64,000 nucleotides of DNA from Guyparkeria sp. (GTDB taxonomy: Bacteria > Pseudomonadota > Gammaproteobacteria > Halothiobacillales > Halothiobacillaceae). Of the stretch, positions 27,750-44,054 are shown piece by piece. The translations under genes and the position numbers were made by a program. The notes under the pieces are model-generated. The model had not been told where the DNA came from and did no database searches. It worked only from the letters and a program-made list of their open reading frames with translations. Each line of letters starts with the position of its first letter. The stretch's first letter is position 1. Location: NCBI GenBank assembly GCA_024636755.1, contig JAGXGL010000021.1, forward strand, positions 1 through 64,000. The letters are read 5' to 3'.

Positions 27750-30700
27750 TCAGGCCGCTGCCTTCTTGCGGCGGAAGAGTTTTTCACTGCTCGTCTGCAG
27801 CAACTCGAAGAACATCGGGATGAACAGGATCGCCACGTAGGTCGCCAGGATCATGCCGCCGACGATCGGTGTGCCCAGCGAATTGCGCGCGGCCTCGCCC
27901 GCACCGGTGGCCAGTGCCAGCGGCAGCACGCCGAGGATGAAGGCCATCGAGGTCATGATCACCGGCCGGAAGCGGATGCGCGCGGCCTTGAGGGCGGCTT
28001 CCTTGATCGACAGGCCGTCTTCGGTGTGCATCTTCGCGGCGAACTCGACCACCAGGATGGCGTTCTTCGCCGACATCGCGATCAACACCAGCATGCCGAC
28101 CTGGAAGTAGATGTCGATGTTCAGATCGCGTATCCAGATCGCGATCAGCGCACCGAGCACGGCGAACGGCACGGCGGTGATCACGGCAAAGGGCAGGGAC
28201 CAGCGCTCGTATTGCGCGGCGAGGATCAAGAACACCATGATCACGCCCAGCAGGAAGGCGATCGCACCGGCCGAGCCGCTGGAAAGCTCCTGGAAGGCCG
28301 AGCCGACCCAGCCCAGGGTGTAATCGCCGCCGCCCAGCGCCTGATCGATGACCTCCTGCATGGCGATCAGGGCCTGGCCCGACGAGTACCCCTCCGCCGC
28401 ACTGCCCATGATCTTGGCCGCTGGGAATATATTGAAGCGGTCGATGACGTCGGCCCCGGTCGTGCGGGTCAGGGTGACCACCGAGCTGATCGGTACCAAC
28501 TGTTGATCTCCGCTGCGCACGAAGACGTTCTCCAGGTCCTGCGGGTCGGCGCGGAACTCGGCATCCGCGGCCATATTGACCTGGAAATTACGGCCGAACA
28601 GCGTGAAGTCATTGATGTAACGGGTGCCGAAGGTGCCCTGCATGGTGCGGAACACGGCGGCGACCGGCACGTCCAGGGCGTAGGCCTGCTCGCGGTCCAC
28701 GTCCATGCGGAATTGCGGCGTGTTATCGACGAACGTGGTGCGCACCCCGGCCAGTTCCGGGCGCTGGTTCGCGGCGGCAACCAGGGCATTGGCGGCCTCG
28801 GCGAGCGCCTTGACGTCGGCCGAGCCGCGCTGCTGGAGATAGGCCTCGAAGCCCCCGGTGGTCGACATGCCACGGATGGGCGGTGGCGTGAACGCCATGA
28901 TGAAACCTTCCTCGATCTGGGTTCCCGCCCCCATGGCCTTCTTGACCGTCGCCTGGACGCTCTGCTCCTGCTCGGGGCGCTCGGACCAGTCCTTGAGCCG
29001 CGTAAAGGCCACCCCCTTGTAGGGCCGCTGTGTGCCGGCCAACAGATCGAAGCCGGCAAAGGCGACCTGCATCTGCACGTCCGGGTTCTCGCGGATCATC
29101 GCCGAGTACTCATCCCGCACTTCGGCCGTGCGCGAGAGGCTTGCTGCCGGGTCGAGGTTCAATGTGGAGATGAAGTAGCCCGGATCTTCCTCGGGTACGA
29201 GGCCCGTCGGCGTGCTGCGGAACATCACCACGGCGGCGATCACGACGCCCGCGAAGATCAGCAGGCCCACCGGCCAGGCCACCAGGAAGAAGTGCACCAG
29301 CTTCATGTAGCCATTGCGGAAGGCATCGAAGCCCCGGTTGAAGAGCCGGAACGGCAGGATCGGCTCCTTTTCCTTGTGGTTTTTCAGGAGCAGGGCGGTC
29401 ATCGACGGCGTGAGGGTCAGGGCGACCACGCCCGACAGCACTACCGAAATCGACAGAGCGACGGCGAACTGGCGGTACATCTCGCCGGCCAGCCCTGGGA
29501 TGAAGGCCACCGGCACGAACACGGCAAGCAGGACCAGGGTGGTGGCCACGATCGGCCCCGTGACCTGCTCCATGGCCTTGATCGACGCCTCGCGGGCCTT
29601 GAGGCCTTCCTCGCGCATCAGGCGCTCGACGTTCTCGATCACGATGATCGCGTCGTCCACCACGATGCCGATCGCCAGCACGAAACCGAACAGGGTCAGC
29701 AGGTTGATCGACATGCCGGTAAGGAACAGACCACCAAGGGCGCCGATCAGGGCCACCGGGATCGCGATCAGCGGCACGATGGTCGCGCGTGGCTTTTGCA
29801 GGAAGATGAAGATCACCAGCGTGACCAGGATCAGTGCCTCGACGAATACCTTGAGCACTTCCTTGATCGAGATACGCACGAAGTCGGTGGTATCCAGCGG
29901 AATCTTGTAGTCCATGTCGCCCGGGAATCGCTCGGAGAGCTGTTCCATCCGCTCACGCACCTCGGCCACGGTTTCCAGCGCATTGGCGCCGGGGGCGAGA
30001 TAGATGCCCATCGGGACGGTGGGCGCGCCGTTGTAGGTCGCGTTGAAGCCGTAACGCTGGGAGCCGAGCTCGACCTCGGCCACGTCGCTCAGGCGCAGCG
30101 TCCCGCCATCCTCGGACGCGGCGAGGATGATGTTCTGGAATTCCTCGACGTCGGAGAAACGCCCCTGGGAGGTGATGGTGTAGGTGAACGCCTCGCCTGC
30201 CTTGTTGGGCGAGTCGTTGAACTTGCCGGCGGCAAACTGGGCGTTTTGCTCGCGGATCGCCTCGGCGATGTCGTCCTGGGTGAGGTTAAAGTGCGCCAGT
30301 TTCGCCGGGTCGAACCAGACGCGGATGGAATAGTCCTGCGCACCGAACAGGCGGGCATCGCCGATGCCGGGCACCCGCTTGAGCGAGTCGAGGATGTTGA
30401 TCAGGCCGTAGTTACTCAGGAACTTGGTGTCGAATTCCTCGTGTTCCGAGATCAGCGTAATGACCATCAGCAGCGCGCTGCTCTTTTTGTTGACCACCAC
30501 GCCCTGGTTGCGCACTTCCTGCGGCAGTTGGGGCAGGGCGCGCTGCACCCGGTTGTTGACGTCGATGGTTGCCTGATCGGGATCGGTGCCGGTGGCGAAG
30601 GTGACCGAGAGGTTCATGGTGCCGGCATCCGAACTGCCCGACGTCATGTAAAGCATGTCATCGACGCCGTTGATGGCCTGCTCCAACGGGGCGGCGACAG

Positions 30701-30881
30701 ACTCGGCCAGGGTGCTCGCATCGGCGCCGGCGTAGGTGGCGCTCACTTCGACTTCGGGCGGCACGATCTCGGGGTACTGTTCGACGGGAAGCCCGGTGAA
30801 CGCGGCCCCACCGGCGATCATGATCACGATCGCCAGCACGGTGGAGAAGATCGGGCGGTCAATGAAGAATTTCGAAAACAT
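27750..30881 (-). CDS. RND efflux permease, AcrB-like (HAE-1 type)
   Basis: This complete 1043-residue inner-membrane drug/proton antiporter works as a trimer with a periplasmic adaptor and an outer-membrane channel. It starts with the typical MFSKFFIDRPIFSTVLAIVI and has two repeats of six membrane helices with large periplasmic loops. The proton-relay acids are in LAIGIVVDDAIIVIENVERL, and the matching Lys is in MSAKNAILVVEFA. The second repeat carries RFRPVIMTSMAFILGVLPLA. The adaptor gene lies 70 bp upstream on the same strand, so the two form an operon. No outer-membrane channel gene is nearby, so it probably shares a TolC-like protein. Confidence 0.96.
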   Translation of the reverse strand: MFSKFFIDRPIFSTVLAIVIMIAGGAAFTGLPVEQYPEIVPPEVEVSATYAGADASTLAESVAAPLEQAINGVDDMLYMTSGSSDAGTMNLSVTFATGTDPDQATIDVNNRVQRALPQLPQEVRNQGVVVNKKSSALLMVITLISEHEEFDTKFLSNYGLINILDSLKRVPGIGDARLFGAQDYSIRVWFDPAKLAHFNLTQDDIAEAIREQNAQFAAGKFNDSPNKAGEAFTYTITSQGRFSDVEEFQNIILAASEDGGTLRLSDVAEVELGSQRYGFNATYNGAPTVPMGIYLAPGANALETVAEVRERMEQLSERFPGDMDYKIPLDTTDFVRISIKEVLKVFVEALILVTLVIFIFLQKPRATIVPLIAIPVALIGALGGLFLTGMSINLLTLFGFVLAIGIVVDDAIIVIENVERLMREEGLKAREASIKAMEQVTGPIVATTLVLLAVFVPVAFIPGLAGEMYRQFAVALSISVVLSGVVALTLTPSMTALLLKNHKEKEPILPFRLFNRGFDAFRNGYMKLVHFFLVAWPVGLLIFAGVVIAAVVMFRSTPTGLVPEEDPGYFISTLNLDPAASLSRTAEVRDEYSAMIRENPDVQMQVAFAGFDLLAGTQRPYKGVAFTRLKDWSERPEQEQSVQATVKKAMGAGTQIEEGFIMAFTPPPIRGMSTTGGFEAYLQQRGSADVKALAEAANALVAAANQRPELAGVRTTFVDNTPQFRMDVDREQAYALDVPVAAVFRTMQGTFGTRYINDFTLFGRNFQVNMAADAEFRADPQDLENVFVRSGDQQLVPISSVVTLTRTTGADVIDRFNIFPAAKIMGSAAEGYSSGQALIAMQEVIDQALGGGDYTLGWVGSAFQELSSGSAGAIAFLLGVIMVFLILAAQYERWSLPFAVITAVPFAVLGALIAIWIRDLNIDIYFQVGMLVLIAMSAKNAILVVEFAAKMHTEDGLSIKEAALKAARIRFRPVIMTSMAFILGVLPLALATGAGEAARNSLGTPIVGGMILATYVAILFIPMFFELLQTSSEKLFRRKKAAA

Positions 30882-30951
30882 CGGTGATCTCCGATGCCCT
30901 CGTCACGAGGGCGTCACGGGCAGGTAGGGTTCGACGGTACGCGAGAGGCGA

Positions 30952-32106
30952 TCAGTCGCCGTCGTTTTTACTGGGGTCTTGCGGGTCGACCGGCGCGCCC
31001 GGCCGCACCTTGAGCAGACCGTCGATCACCAGCCGGTCGCCCGGCTCGAGGCCCGACAGGATGATGCGTCCCTGGTCGCTCATCGGCCCGAGCTCGACAC
31101 GCCGTTGGGCGGCCTTGTTCTCCTCGTCGATCACGAAAACCACGGTGCTGTTTGGTTCTGCGCCGGTACCGATGGCGGTCTCCGGGATGATCACCGCGTC
31201 CTGGACCTCGTCGACCTTCAGGCGGACCCGGACGTAGCGGTTCGGCCGCAGGACATCCCCGGGGTTGTCGAACACGCCACGCAACTGGATCGAGTTGGTG
31301 CCGCGTTCGATGCTCGCCGAGCGATAGTCGAGTTCGCCGGTGATCGCCTCGCCCTCGGGGCCGGTAATGCCGACAATCTCGGCGGGCGTGGTCCGCTCAG
31401 GCGTCGGATTGAGGGCGGCCGTGTCGGCGAACGGATCGTCAACCGGGTAGGAGAGGGTGACCTGGATCGGATCGATTTCCTCGATGGATACCAGCCGATC
31501 GCCGACGCTGATCAGGTTGCCGGGATCGACGGCACGCCGGCTCGTGATGCCCGGAATGGGCGCCGACACCGAGGTGTAGTCAAGATCTATCTGTGCGGAT
31601 TCGAGTTGTGCCTCGGCCACCTGGACGGCGGCCTGGGTGGTTTCTAGCGCCGAACGGGCGTCATCCCGCTGCTTTTCACTGGCCACGCCCCGATCGAACA
31701 ACGAGTTGATCCGGCGCCAGTCGCGCTGCGCAGCGGCCAGCGTCGCTTGTACCGAGGTGAGGTCGGCTTCGGCCTCGTTTACTGCGGCGCGGAACGGGCG
31801 GTCATCGATATGGAAAAGGGCGTCCCCTGTCTCCACCCGCGCGCCTTCGACGTAATCCCGAGACTCGAGGATGCCTGCGACCTGAGCGCGCACCTCGACA
31901 TTGCGATTGGCCTCGGTTTGACCGGTATATTCCTTGAACACGGCGGCGCTGCTCGGCTCGATCTGAATGACCGGTACCTTGGGCGGGGGCTGGTCACCCT
32001 GCTGTGCCACGGCGGGCAAGCTGGTGGCGAGCAGCATCGCGGCGGGAGCAATTGCCGCAACCAGTCGGCGAGAAGTCAGTGCGGAAAGCGCGCAGATCGT
32101 GGACAT
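30952..32106 (-). CDS. RND efflux periplasmic adaptor (membrane fusion protein)
   Basis: This 384-residue partner of the RND permease has a signal peptide ending in SLPAVAQQ (cleavage after AVA; no lipobox Cys is seen, unlike AcrA). It then shows the adaptor order: beta-barrel start VFKEYTGQTEANRNVEVRAQ, half-lipoyl VAGILESRDYVEGARVETGD, alpha-hairpin (about residues 95-165), second half-lipoyl LDYTSVSAPIPGITSRRAVD, and C-terminal barrel PNRYVRVRLKVDE. The ATG at 32106 is selected because the signal peptide follows; the upstream in-frame extension looks non-coding. A repressor gene is not visible next to it. Confidence 0.92.
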   Translation of the reverse strand: MSTICALSALTSRRLVAAIAPAAMLLATSLPAVAQQGDQPPPKVPVIQIEPSSAAVFKEYTGQTEANRNVEVRAQVAGILESRDYVEGARVETGDALFHIDDRPFRAAVNEAEADLTSVQATLAAAQRDWRRINSLFDRGVASEKQRDDARSALETTQAAVQVAEAQLESAQIDLDYTSVSAPIPGITSRRAVDPGNLISVGDRLVSIEEIDPIQVTLSYPVDDPFADTAALNPTPERTTPAEIVGITGPEGEAITGELDYRSASIERGTNSIQLRGVFDNPGDVLRPNRYVRVRLKVDEVQDAVIIPETAIGTGAEPNSTVVFVIDEENKAAQRRVELGPMSDQGRIILSGLEPGDRLVIDGLLKVRPGAPVDPQDPSKNDGD

Positions 32107-32320
32107 GGGTGTTGTACCGTGTCGGCGGCAGGTCAGACCTGCCATTGCTAGAGGCATGTGGGTCCAGCGGACGCCAGGAAGGCGGGCGCAGAAAAAAGGT
32201 AGTGTACTAACGACTTCGTTCGCCAGCAATCTGGGGAACCTCTGCGCCGCTGGGATGTCGCGCCGGGGAGCCTTGAACTTAGGCTAAGCTGGGCGGGAAT
32301 TCATGTAGGGAGGCTCGATC

Positions 32321-32665
32321 GTGAGCGAGACCATCTTCAGCAAGATCATCAATCGCGAGATCCCGGCCGATATCGTCTTCGAGAACGACCGCATACTGGC
32401 GTTTCGCGACATCAATCCCCAGGCACCGGTGCACCTGCTGATCATTCCGAAAAAGCCTATTCCGACGATCAACGACATCACGCCCGAGGATGCACCGCTG
32501 GTGGGCGAGTTGTTTGTCGTCGCCGGGGAGCTGGCCGCGGAGGAAGGGATCGACGAGTCGGGCTATCGCACGGTGTTCAACTGCAACCGCGACGGGGGAC
32601 AGGAGGTTTATCACCTGCACCTGCACCTGCTCGGCGGGCGGGCGATGGAGTGGCCCCCGGGCTGA
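32321..32665 (+). CDS. HIT-family nucleotide-binding protein (HinT-like)
   Basis: This 114-residue histidine-triad protein belongs to a family that hydrolyses nucleoside phosphoramidates and aminoacyl adenylates. The triad is visible as YHLHLHLLGGR near the C-terminus, with IPADIVFEND and ALRD-like AFRDINPQAPVHLLIIPKK ahead. The GTG start has GGGAGG nine bases upstream. It converges with rsgA at a 17-bp gap. The physiological substrate is not known. Confidence 0.95.
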   Translation: MSETIFSKIINREIPADIVFENDRILAFRDINPQAPVHLLIIPKKPIPTINDITPEDAPLVGELFVVAGELAAEEGIDESGYRTVFNCNRDGGQEVYHLHLHLLGGRAMEWPPG

Positions 32666-32682
32666 GCCGGGCTGAGTTGGAT

Positions 32683-33660
32683 TCAGCCGTTCGCGTCGCG
32701 CATGGCCTGATACTGGGCCAGCCGGCGCTCGAGGATATCGCCGTTCGCCACGCCCGCACGTACCGCGCATTCCGGTTCGTTGATGTGGCGACAGTCATTG
32801 AAACGGCAGTAGGCCGACGCAGCATGGATCTCGGGGAAACCGTCCTCCAGGGCCGCTGACGGCACCTCGTCGACCGGGAAATCGCGTACGCCGGGGGCGT
32901 CGATCAGCCCACCCTCGCCGTCCGGAAATCGGTAGAGCGTGCTGGCGCGCGTGGTGTGCGTGCCCTCGCGGTTGAACGTCGAAATTTCGCCGATGGCCGC
33001 CTCGTCCGCGCTGGGGGTGATCTCCCGCGACAAGGACGTCTTGCCCACCCCGGACAACCCCACCATCAGCGTAATCTGCTCGTGGAGCCGGGCACGCAGC
33101 GTCTCGATACCGTCACCCGATTTGACCGAAGTGCGAATGACCTCGAACCCCAGGGATTCCCACAGGGCGATGTTTTCCTCGATGGTCCGTCGCTTGTCGG
33201 ACGGCATGCCGGGTAACAGATCGGCCTTGTTGAGCACGATCACCGGCAAGGCCGGCAGGGCAAACACGGCCACCAGGGTGCGGTCGACCACGTCCGGGTT
33301 CATCCAGGGCACTACCGAGGTGATCACCAGCACCTGGTCGATATTGGCGGCCATCATCTTCTTCTTGCCGTAGGCGTCGGGTCGGATCAGCACGTTACGG
33401 CGATCCTCACGCTGCTCGATCATCAGGTTTCCCTGCTCGTCGTCGTGCCAGCGGATGCGATCGCCCGTGGTCAGGCGACCCACCGTCCGCCGGGCGCGAC
33501 CGCGGTGGAGATGGTGGTCGCTGTCCTCGAACAGCAGGTCGTGGCCGTGATGGGTCACCACGATACCCGGGGACAGGGTGGTGTCGGACTCCGTGTCGAC
33601 GCGCCGCCGGCGGTCGACGTGGCGTTGTTGCTGCTTGCTAAGACGAATCTTTCGAGTCAT
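32683..33660 (-). CDS. rsgA: Ribosome small subunit-dependent GTPase RsgA
   Basis: RsgA is a circularly permuted GTPase that checks late maturation of the 30S subunit. In the 325-residue protein the G motifs occur in permuted order: NKADLLPG (G4), then GLSGVGKTSL (G1) and DAPGVRDF (G3). An N-terminal OB fold (VVTHHGHDLLFEDSD) precedes them. A C-terminal zinc finger shows the Cys/His ligands in CRFNDCRHINEPECAV. Length and start are normal for the family. Confidence 0.96.
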   Translation of the reverse strand: MTRKIRLSKQQQRHVDRRRRVDTESDTTLSPGIVVTHHGHDLLFEDSDHHLHRGRARRTVGRLTTGDRIRWHDDEQGNLMIEQREDRRNVLIRPDAYGKKKMMAANIDQVLVITSVVPWMNPDVVDRTLVAVFALPALPVIVLNKADLLPGMPSDKRRTIEENIALWESLGFEVIRTSVKSGDGIETLRARLHEQITLMVGLSGVGKTSLSREITPSADEAAIGEISTFNREGTHTTRASTLYRFPDGEGGLIDAPGVRDFPVDEVPSAALEDGFPEIHAASAYCRFNDCRHINEPECAVRAGVANGDILERRLAQYQAMRDANG

Positions 33661-33673
33661 GCCTCTAGCCCGG

Positions 33674-33838
33674 ATATTTCATGAAGCGGCGTGATGATCG
33701 CGCGGGATATTGGTCGCCCAAGGGCTTTTCCGAAGGAGTGACGTATCGGTGATTACGGCCGACTGAGGAACATTCCTTGGGCGGTCAAGAGACGGGCGGT
33801 CAAGAGACAAGTGAGGGCGCGTGGATTTCATGAAATAT
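33674..33838. repeat. Inverted and tandem repeats between rsgA and mgtE
   Basis: A perfect 12-bp inverted repeat (33674-33685, atatttcatgaa; 33827-33838, ttcatgaaatat) bounds most of the 187-bp gap. Its inner TTCATGAA is itself palindromic. Within it a 15-bp unit is directly repeated back to back (33779-33793 and 33794-33808, gggcggtcaagagac). There is no open frame. It could be a small non-autonomous element remnant or an operator region for rsgA. Confidence 0.6.
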
Positions 33839-33847
33839 TGGGCTAGC

Positions 33848-35281
33848 TCAGAGCAGAAAGAGGGTGGCCAGCCCCAGGAAAATGAAGAAACCGCCCGAGT
33901 CGGTGATCGCCGTGATCATGACCGCGCTGCCCAGCGCCGGGTCGCGTCCCATTCGGGTACGCAGGATGGGGATGGTCACGCCGAAGAAGGCCGCGCTCAG
34001 GAAGTTGAGGCTGACCGCCGCAACCATGATGGTGGAAACCCCCGCGTTCTGGTACATCAGGAAGGTGACCAGCCCGAGGATCCCGCCCCAGACGACCCCG
34101 TTGATCAGGGCCACCTTGAGCTCCTTGCTGTAGAGCAGCCGGATATCGCCGCCGCCGAGCTTACGGAAGGCCAGCTCCCGCACGATCATCGTGATGGTCT
34201 GGTTGCCGACATTGCCGCCCATGCCGGCGACGATCGGCATCAGGACGGCCAGTGCCACCAATTCCTGGATCGATCCCTCGAACAGGCCGATGACCTGCGC
34301 GGCGACGATTGCCGTGACGAGATTCACGGCCAGCCAGGGGGCGCGGTTCTTCACCGACTTGCGCACCGGCGCGAAGATATCCTCTTCCTCGCTCAAGCCG
34401 ACCTGGGAGAGACGCTCCTCGTCGGACGACTCGCGAATGAAGTCGACCACCGCGTCGATCGTGACCCGACCGACCAATCGGTCGACCTCGTCGACGACCG
34501 GCGCACTGATCAGATCGTAGCGCTCGAAGGCATCCGCGCCATCACGCGCCTTGTCTTCGGGATGAAAGCGCACCGCATCGCCTGCCATTACGTCGGCCAC
34601 GAGGGTTTCCGGATCGTTGAGCAGCAACGTTTTCAAATGGATCACGCCCTCGAACAGCCCGTCGCGATCGATGACGAACAGCTTGTCGGTGTGATCCGGC
34701 AACGAGTCCATCCGCCGCAGGTAGCGCAACGCGACCTCGATGGTCACGTCGCCCCGGACCGTGACCAGGTCGAAGTCCATCAGCGCGCCGATGGTGTCCT
34801 CGTCGTAGGACATGACGAAACGCAGCTTTTCCCGATCGTCGATCGGCAGGGCGGTGAAGACGTCCTGCATCATCCCCTCGGGGAGATCGGGGGCCAGGTC
34901 GGCGAGTTCGTCGGTATCCAGCGTGGAGGCCGCGTTGAGGATCTCCTCGCGGTCCATCACCTCGATCAGGGTGTCCCGGACCGAATCGGAGACCTCGAGC
35001 AGCACCTCGCCGTCGCGATCGGAGTGGACCAGATCCCAGATGACCAGGCGCTCGTCCTGCGGCAGGGATTCGAGGACCTTGGCGACGTCGGCGGCGTGCA
35101 GCCGTTCGATCTTTTCCGCCAGTTTCGCCAGATCGTGCTTGGCCAGATCGGACAGGGGCTCAAACCCTTCCCCTGCATCGCTGGCCGTACCCGTTCTCGT
35201 CTCCTGAGACAGCGTGTCGCGGATCTCGTGGATTAGCGAATCGAGCTCTTCCTGGCGATCAATGTCAGTGAGTTCGGCCAT
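33848..35281 (-). CDS. mgtE: Magnesium transporter MgtE
   Basis: This 477-residue inner-membrane Mg channel is gated by cytoplasmic Mg. It has the N-terminal superhelical domain (ADVAKVLESLPQDERLVIWDL), two CBS domains (about residues 135-260) and five C-terminal membrane helices. The pore region has MPIVAGMGGNVGNQTITMIVREL. The start is the ATG at 35281; the longer frame upstream has no family similarity. No Mg riboswitch was recognised in its short leader. It is divergent from orn. Confidence 0.95.
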   Translation of the reverse strand: MAELTDIDRQEELDSLIHEIRDTLSQETRTGTASDAGEGFEPLSDLAKHDLAKLAEKIERLHAADVAKVLESLPQDERLVIWDLVHSDRDGEVLLEVSDSVRDTLIEVMDREEILNAASTLDTDELADLAPDLPEGMMQDVFTALPIDDREKLRFVMSYDEDTIGALMDFDLVTVRGDVTIEVALRYLRRMDSLPDHTDKLFVIDRDGLFEGVIHLKTLLLNDPETLVADVMAGDAVRFHPEDKARDGADAFERYDLISAPVVDEVDRLVGRVTIDAVVDFIRESSDEERLSQVGLSEEEDIFAPVRKSVKNRAPWLAVNLVTAIVAAQVIGLFEGSIQELVALAVLMPIVAGMGGNVGNQTITMIVRELAFRKLGGGDIRLLYSKELKVALINGVVWGGILGLVTFLMYQNAGVSTIMVAAVSLNFLSAAFFGVTIPILRTRMGRDPALGSAVMITAITDSGGFFIFLGLATLFLL

Positions 35282-35476
35282 GAACGTCGGATTCCGGGAT
35301 GGTCTGACGGAAGCAAGGTATCCCGTCGAGGATGGATGAATCGGCGGCCAGTATAGCGGACACCACGTGCCTCCGGGCAGGATGGATTGGCAGAACGCGC
35401 GCCTGCGCGCCACCCTTCACGTGCTAGGCTTCTCGGCGCCTCGCTTGCCACGGTTGCCATCAAAAGGAGAGAGTCC

Positions 35477-36022
35477 ATGCACGCCCCGGAAGACAATCTG
35501 ATCTGGATCGATCTCGAGATGACTGGGCTCGATCCGGTCCGAGACACCATCATCGAGATTGCCACCCTGGTGACCGACAAGCACCTGAATGTTCTGGCTG
35601 AAGGGCCGGTGGTGGCCATTCATCAGCCCGAGGCAAAACTCGCCGGCATGGACGAATGGAATACGCGGGTGCATGGGCAGAGCGGCTTGGTCGAACGCGT
35701 GCGGCAGAGCGACTGTGATCTGCGCTGCGGCGAGACCCGGACGCTGGAATTTCTGCGCCAGTACGTGCCCGAAGGCAAGTCGCCGATGTGCGGCAACAGC
35801 ATTTGCCAGGACCGCCGTTTTCTCGCCCGGTTGATGCCGGAGCTCGAGGCGTATTTTCATTATCGCAACCTGGATGTCTCCACGATCAAGGAACTGGCCC
35901 GGCGTTGGCAGCCCGAGGTGTTGGCCGGTTACCGCAAGAACTCGAATCACCAGGCGATGGACGACATTCGGGGCTCGGTGGCCGAGCTTTCCCATTACCG
36001 GGCCGGCTTTTTCAAGCTCTAG
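35477..36022 (+). CDS. orn: Oligoribonuclease
   Basis: Orn is the DEDDh 3'-5' exonuclease that degrades RNA dinucleotides, including pGpG left from cyclic-di-GMP turnover. The 181-residue protein shows the Exo I acids [22 protein letters not shown] for Exo II, and [15 protein letters not shown] for Exo III with the catalytic His. The ATG follows AAGGAGAG. It is relevant to the two EAL-domain proteins at 53121-58680, whose product pGpG it would clear. Confidence 0.97.
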   Translation: MHAPEDNLIWIDLEMTGLDPVRDTIIEIATLVTDKHLNVLAEGPVVAIHQPEAKLAGMDEWNTRVHGQSGLVERVRQSDCDLRCGETRTLEFLRQYVPEGKSPMCGNSICQDRRFLARLMPELEAYFHYRNLDVSTIKELARRWQPEVLAGYRKNSNHQAMDDIRGSVAELSHYRAGFFKL

Positions 36023-36049
36023 GGCGCGCGTCGTCAAGCGGATTGATAG

Positions 36050-36910
<861 letters not shown>

Positions 36911-36970
36911 CCCCACGGCTAGATGGGTGCGGCTGGACCAGTGAGCGCCCCGACTCGGCACCTCCCGCCG

Positions 36971-37000
36971 TGGACAGCATAGGGGCGTTTCAGTCATAAT
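36971..37000 (+). promoter_or_regulatory. Probable carAB promoter
   Basis: A -35 TGGACA (36971-36976) and -10 CATAAT (36995-37000) are separated by 18 bp, each one base from consensus. A start near 37007 would leave a leader of about 80 nt before carA. A perfect 7-bp hairpin (37002-37008 with 37017-37023) falls at the predicted 5' end. Confidence 0.5.
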
Positions 37001-37088
37001 TGCGCCCCGAAACCGAGGGGCGCTAGCTGCCTCGGCGGCCAGCGCCAACTCGGGCGGGGTGACACGACAATTCTGTGGGGGAAAGTTC

Positions 37089-38243
37089 TTGGATAGCACG
37101 GTCTCAGACGCGAACACCGGGCTCCCGGCCAACACGGCGCTCCTGGCTCTTGAAGACGGGAGCGTTTTTTACGGCACCTCCATCGGGGCCGATGGCGAGT
37201 CGGTGGGCGAGGTGGTGTTCAACACCGCGATGACGGGCTACCAGGAGATTCTCACCGACCCGTCCTACCGGCGTCAGATCGTGACCCTCACGTACCCGCA
37301 CATCGGCAACGTCGGCATCAATGCCGAGGATGCCGAATCCGACTCGGTCCACGTTGCCGGACTGGTGGTCCGCGATTCCGGCCAGATGAGCTCCTGGCGC
37401 GGCGAACAGACCCTCGAGGCCTACTGCCGCGAACATGACGTGGTCGCCATCTCGGAAGTCGATACCCGCGAGCTGACCCGCCGCCTGCGCGACCAGGGGG
37501 CCATGAAGGGTTGCATCGTCGCCGGTGAGGACCTCGACGCCACTGCCGCGGTGGAGAAGGCACAGGCCTTCGCCGGTCTGGCCGGCATGGACCTGATCCC
37601 CGAGGTCGGTATCCACGAGGTGCGCGAGTGGACCGCTGGTTCCTGGTGGGTGAATGACGAGGATCGCCCCGAGGCGACTCGTCATGTGGTCGCCTACGAC
37701 TACGGCTTCAAGCACAACATCCTGCGCAAGCTCGTTGATCGCGGTTGCCGCATCACGCTATTCCCGGCCGACGCGCCGGTCGAGGAATTGCTGGCGTCCA
37801 ACCCCGACGGCATCCTGGTCGGCAATGGCCCGGGCGACCCGGCGGCCTGCACCAAGGCGATCGGCGACATCGAGCGCGTCCTCGAGACCGGTATCCCGCT
37901 GTTCGGCATCTGCCTGGGCCACCAGCTGTTGGCACTGGCCAGCGGCGCGAAGACCAGCAAGATGAAGTTCGGCCACCATGGGGCGAACCACCCGGTCCAG
38001 GACCTCGATAGCAAGCGTGTATTGATCTCCAGCCAGAATCACGGTTTTGCGGTCGAGGAGGACAGCCTGCCGGCCCATCTCGAGTCCACGCACCGCTCGC
38101 TGTTCGACGGCAGCCTGCAGGGTATCCGTCGTACCGACTGTCCGGCCTTCAGCTTTCAGGGCCACCCCGAGGCGAGCCCCGGGCCGCATGATCTCGACCT
38201 GCTGTTCGATCAGTTCGTCGAGAGCATCGACGCCCGTCGCTGA
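37089..38243 (+). CDS. carA: Carbamoyl-phosphate synthase small subunit
   Basis: CarA is the glutaminase subunit that feeds ammonia to CarB for carbamoyl phosphate, used for arginine and pyrimidines. The 384-residue protein has the N-terminal block [21 protein letters not shown] and the class I amidotransferase site [12 protein letters not shown] with its nucleophilic Cys. The His-Glu pair lies in [15 protein letters not shown] chose TTG at 37089, preceded by GGGGAAAG; a GTG at 37059 would add ten residues. The next gene is carB. Confidence 0.95.
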   Translation: MDSTVSDANTGLPANTALLALEDGSVFYGTSIGADGESVGEVVFNTAMTGYQEILTDPSYRRQIVTLTYPHIGNVGINAEDAESDSVHVAGLVVRDSGQMSSWRGEQTLEAYCREHDVVAISEVDTRELTRRLRDQGAMKGCIVAGEDLDATAAVEKAQAFAGLAGMDLIPEVGIHEVREWTAGSWWVNDEDRPEATRHVVAYDYGFKHNILRKLVDRGCRITLFPADAPVEELLASNPDGILVGNGPGDPAACTKAIGDIERVLETGIPLFGICLGHQLLALASGAKTSKMKFGHHGANHPVQDLDSKRVLISSQNHGFAVEEDSLPAHLESTHRSLFDGSLQGIRRTDCPAFSFQGHPEASPGPHDLDLLFDQFVESIDARR

Positions 38244-38297
38244 GCCGCCTTTCCAGAACAACCAACTGCCCAGCCACGGCTGGCAGGTGAGTCGAGC

Positions 38298-43619
<5,322 letters not shown>

Positions 43620-43658
43620 GCGTCTCAAGACGTCTACCAGATTGAATGGCCGAACGTA

Positions 43659-43688
43659 AAAAACCCGCCGAACCTCCGGCGGGTTTTT
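43659..43688. terminator. Bidirectional terminator between the acyl carrier protein and ferredoxin genes
   Basis: A perfect 12-bp stem (43659-43670 with 43677-43688) with a 6-base loop has A residues on one side and T residues on the other. It serves both converging transcripts. Confidence 0.9.
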
Positions 43689-43712
43689 GCTTGAGCAGAG
43701 GCTCGGTCGAGC

Positions 43713-43988
<276 letters not shown>

Positions 43989-44054
43989 TTAACTGGCGCA
44001 CAGGATAACAGGTAAACGGTATTTTGGTGCGCTCGGGCAGAAAATTCCGCAGTA

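Noticed and set aside
28026-30887. 953-codon open frame antisense to the RND permease
   Set aside because: Its His/Gln/Gly/Asp-rich sequence is typical of the reverse reading of a GC-rich gene; the opposite strand is a clear AcrB-like pump.
33674-33838. Transposable element (MITE) call
   Set aside because: The inverted repeat is suggestive, but no target-site duplication or second copy is visible in the window; listed only as a repeat.
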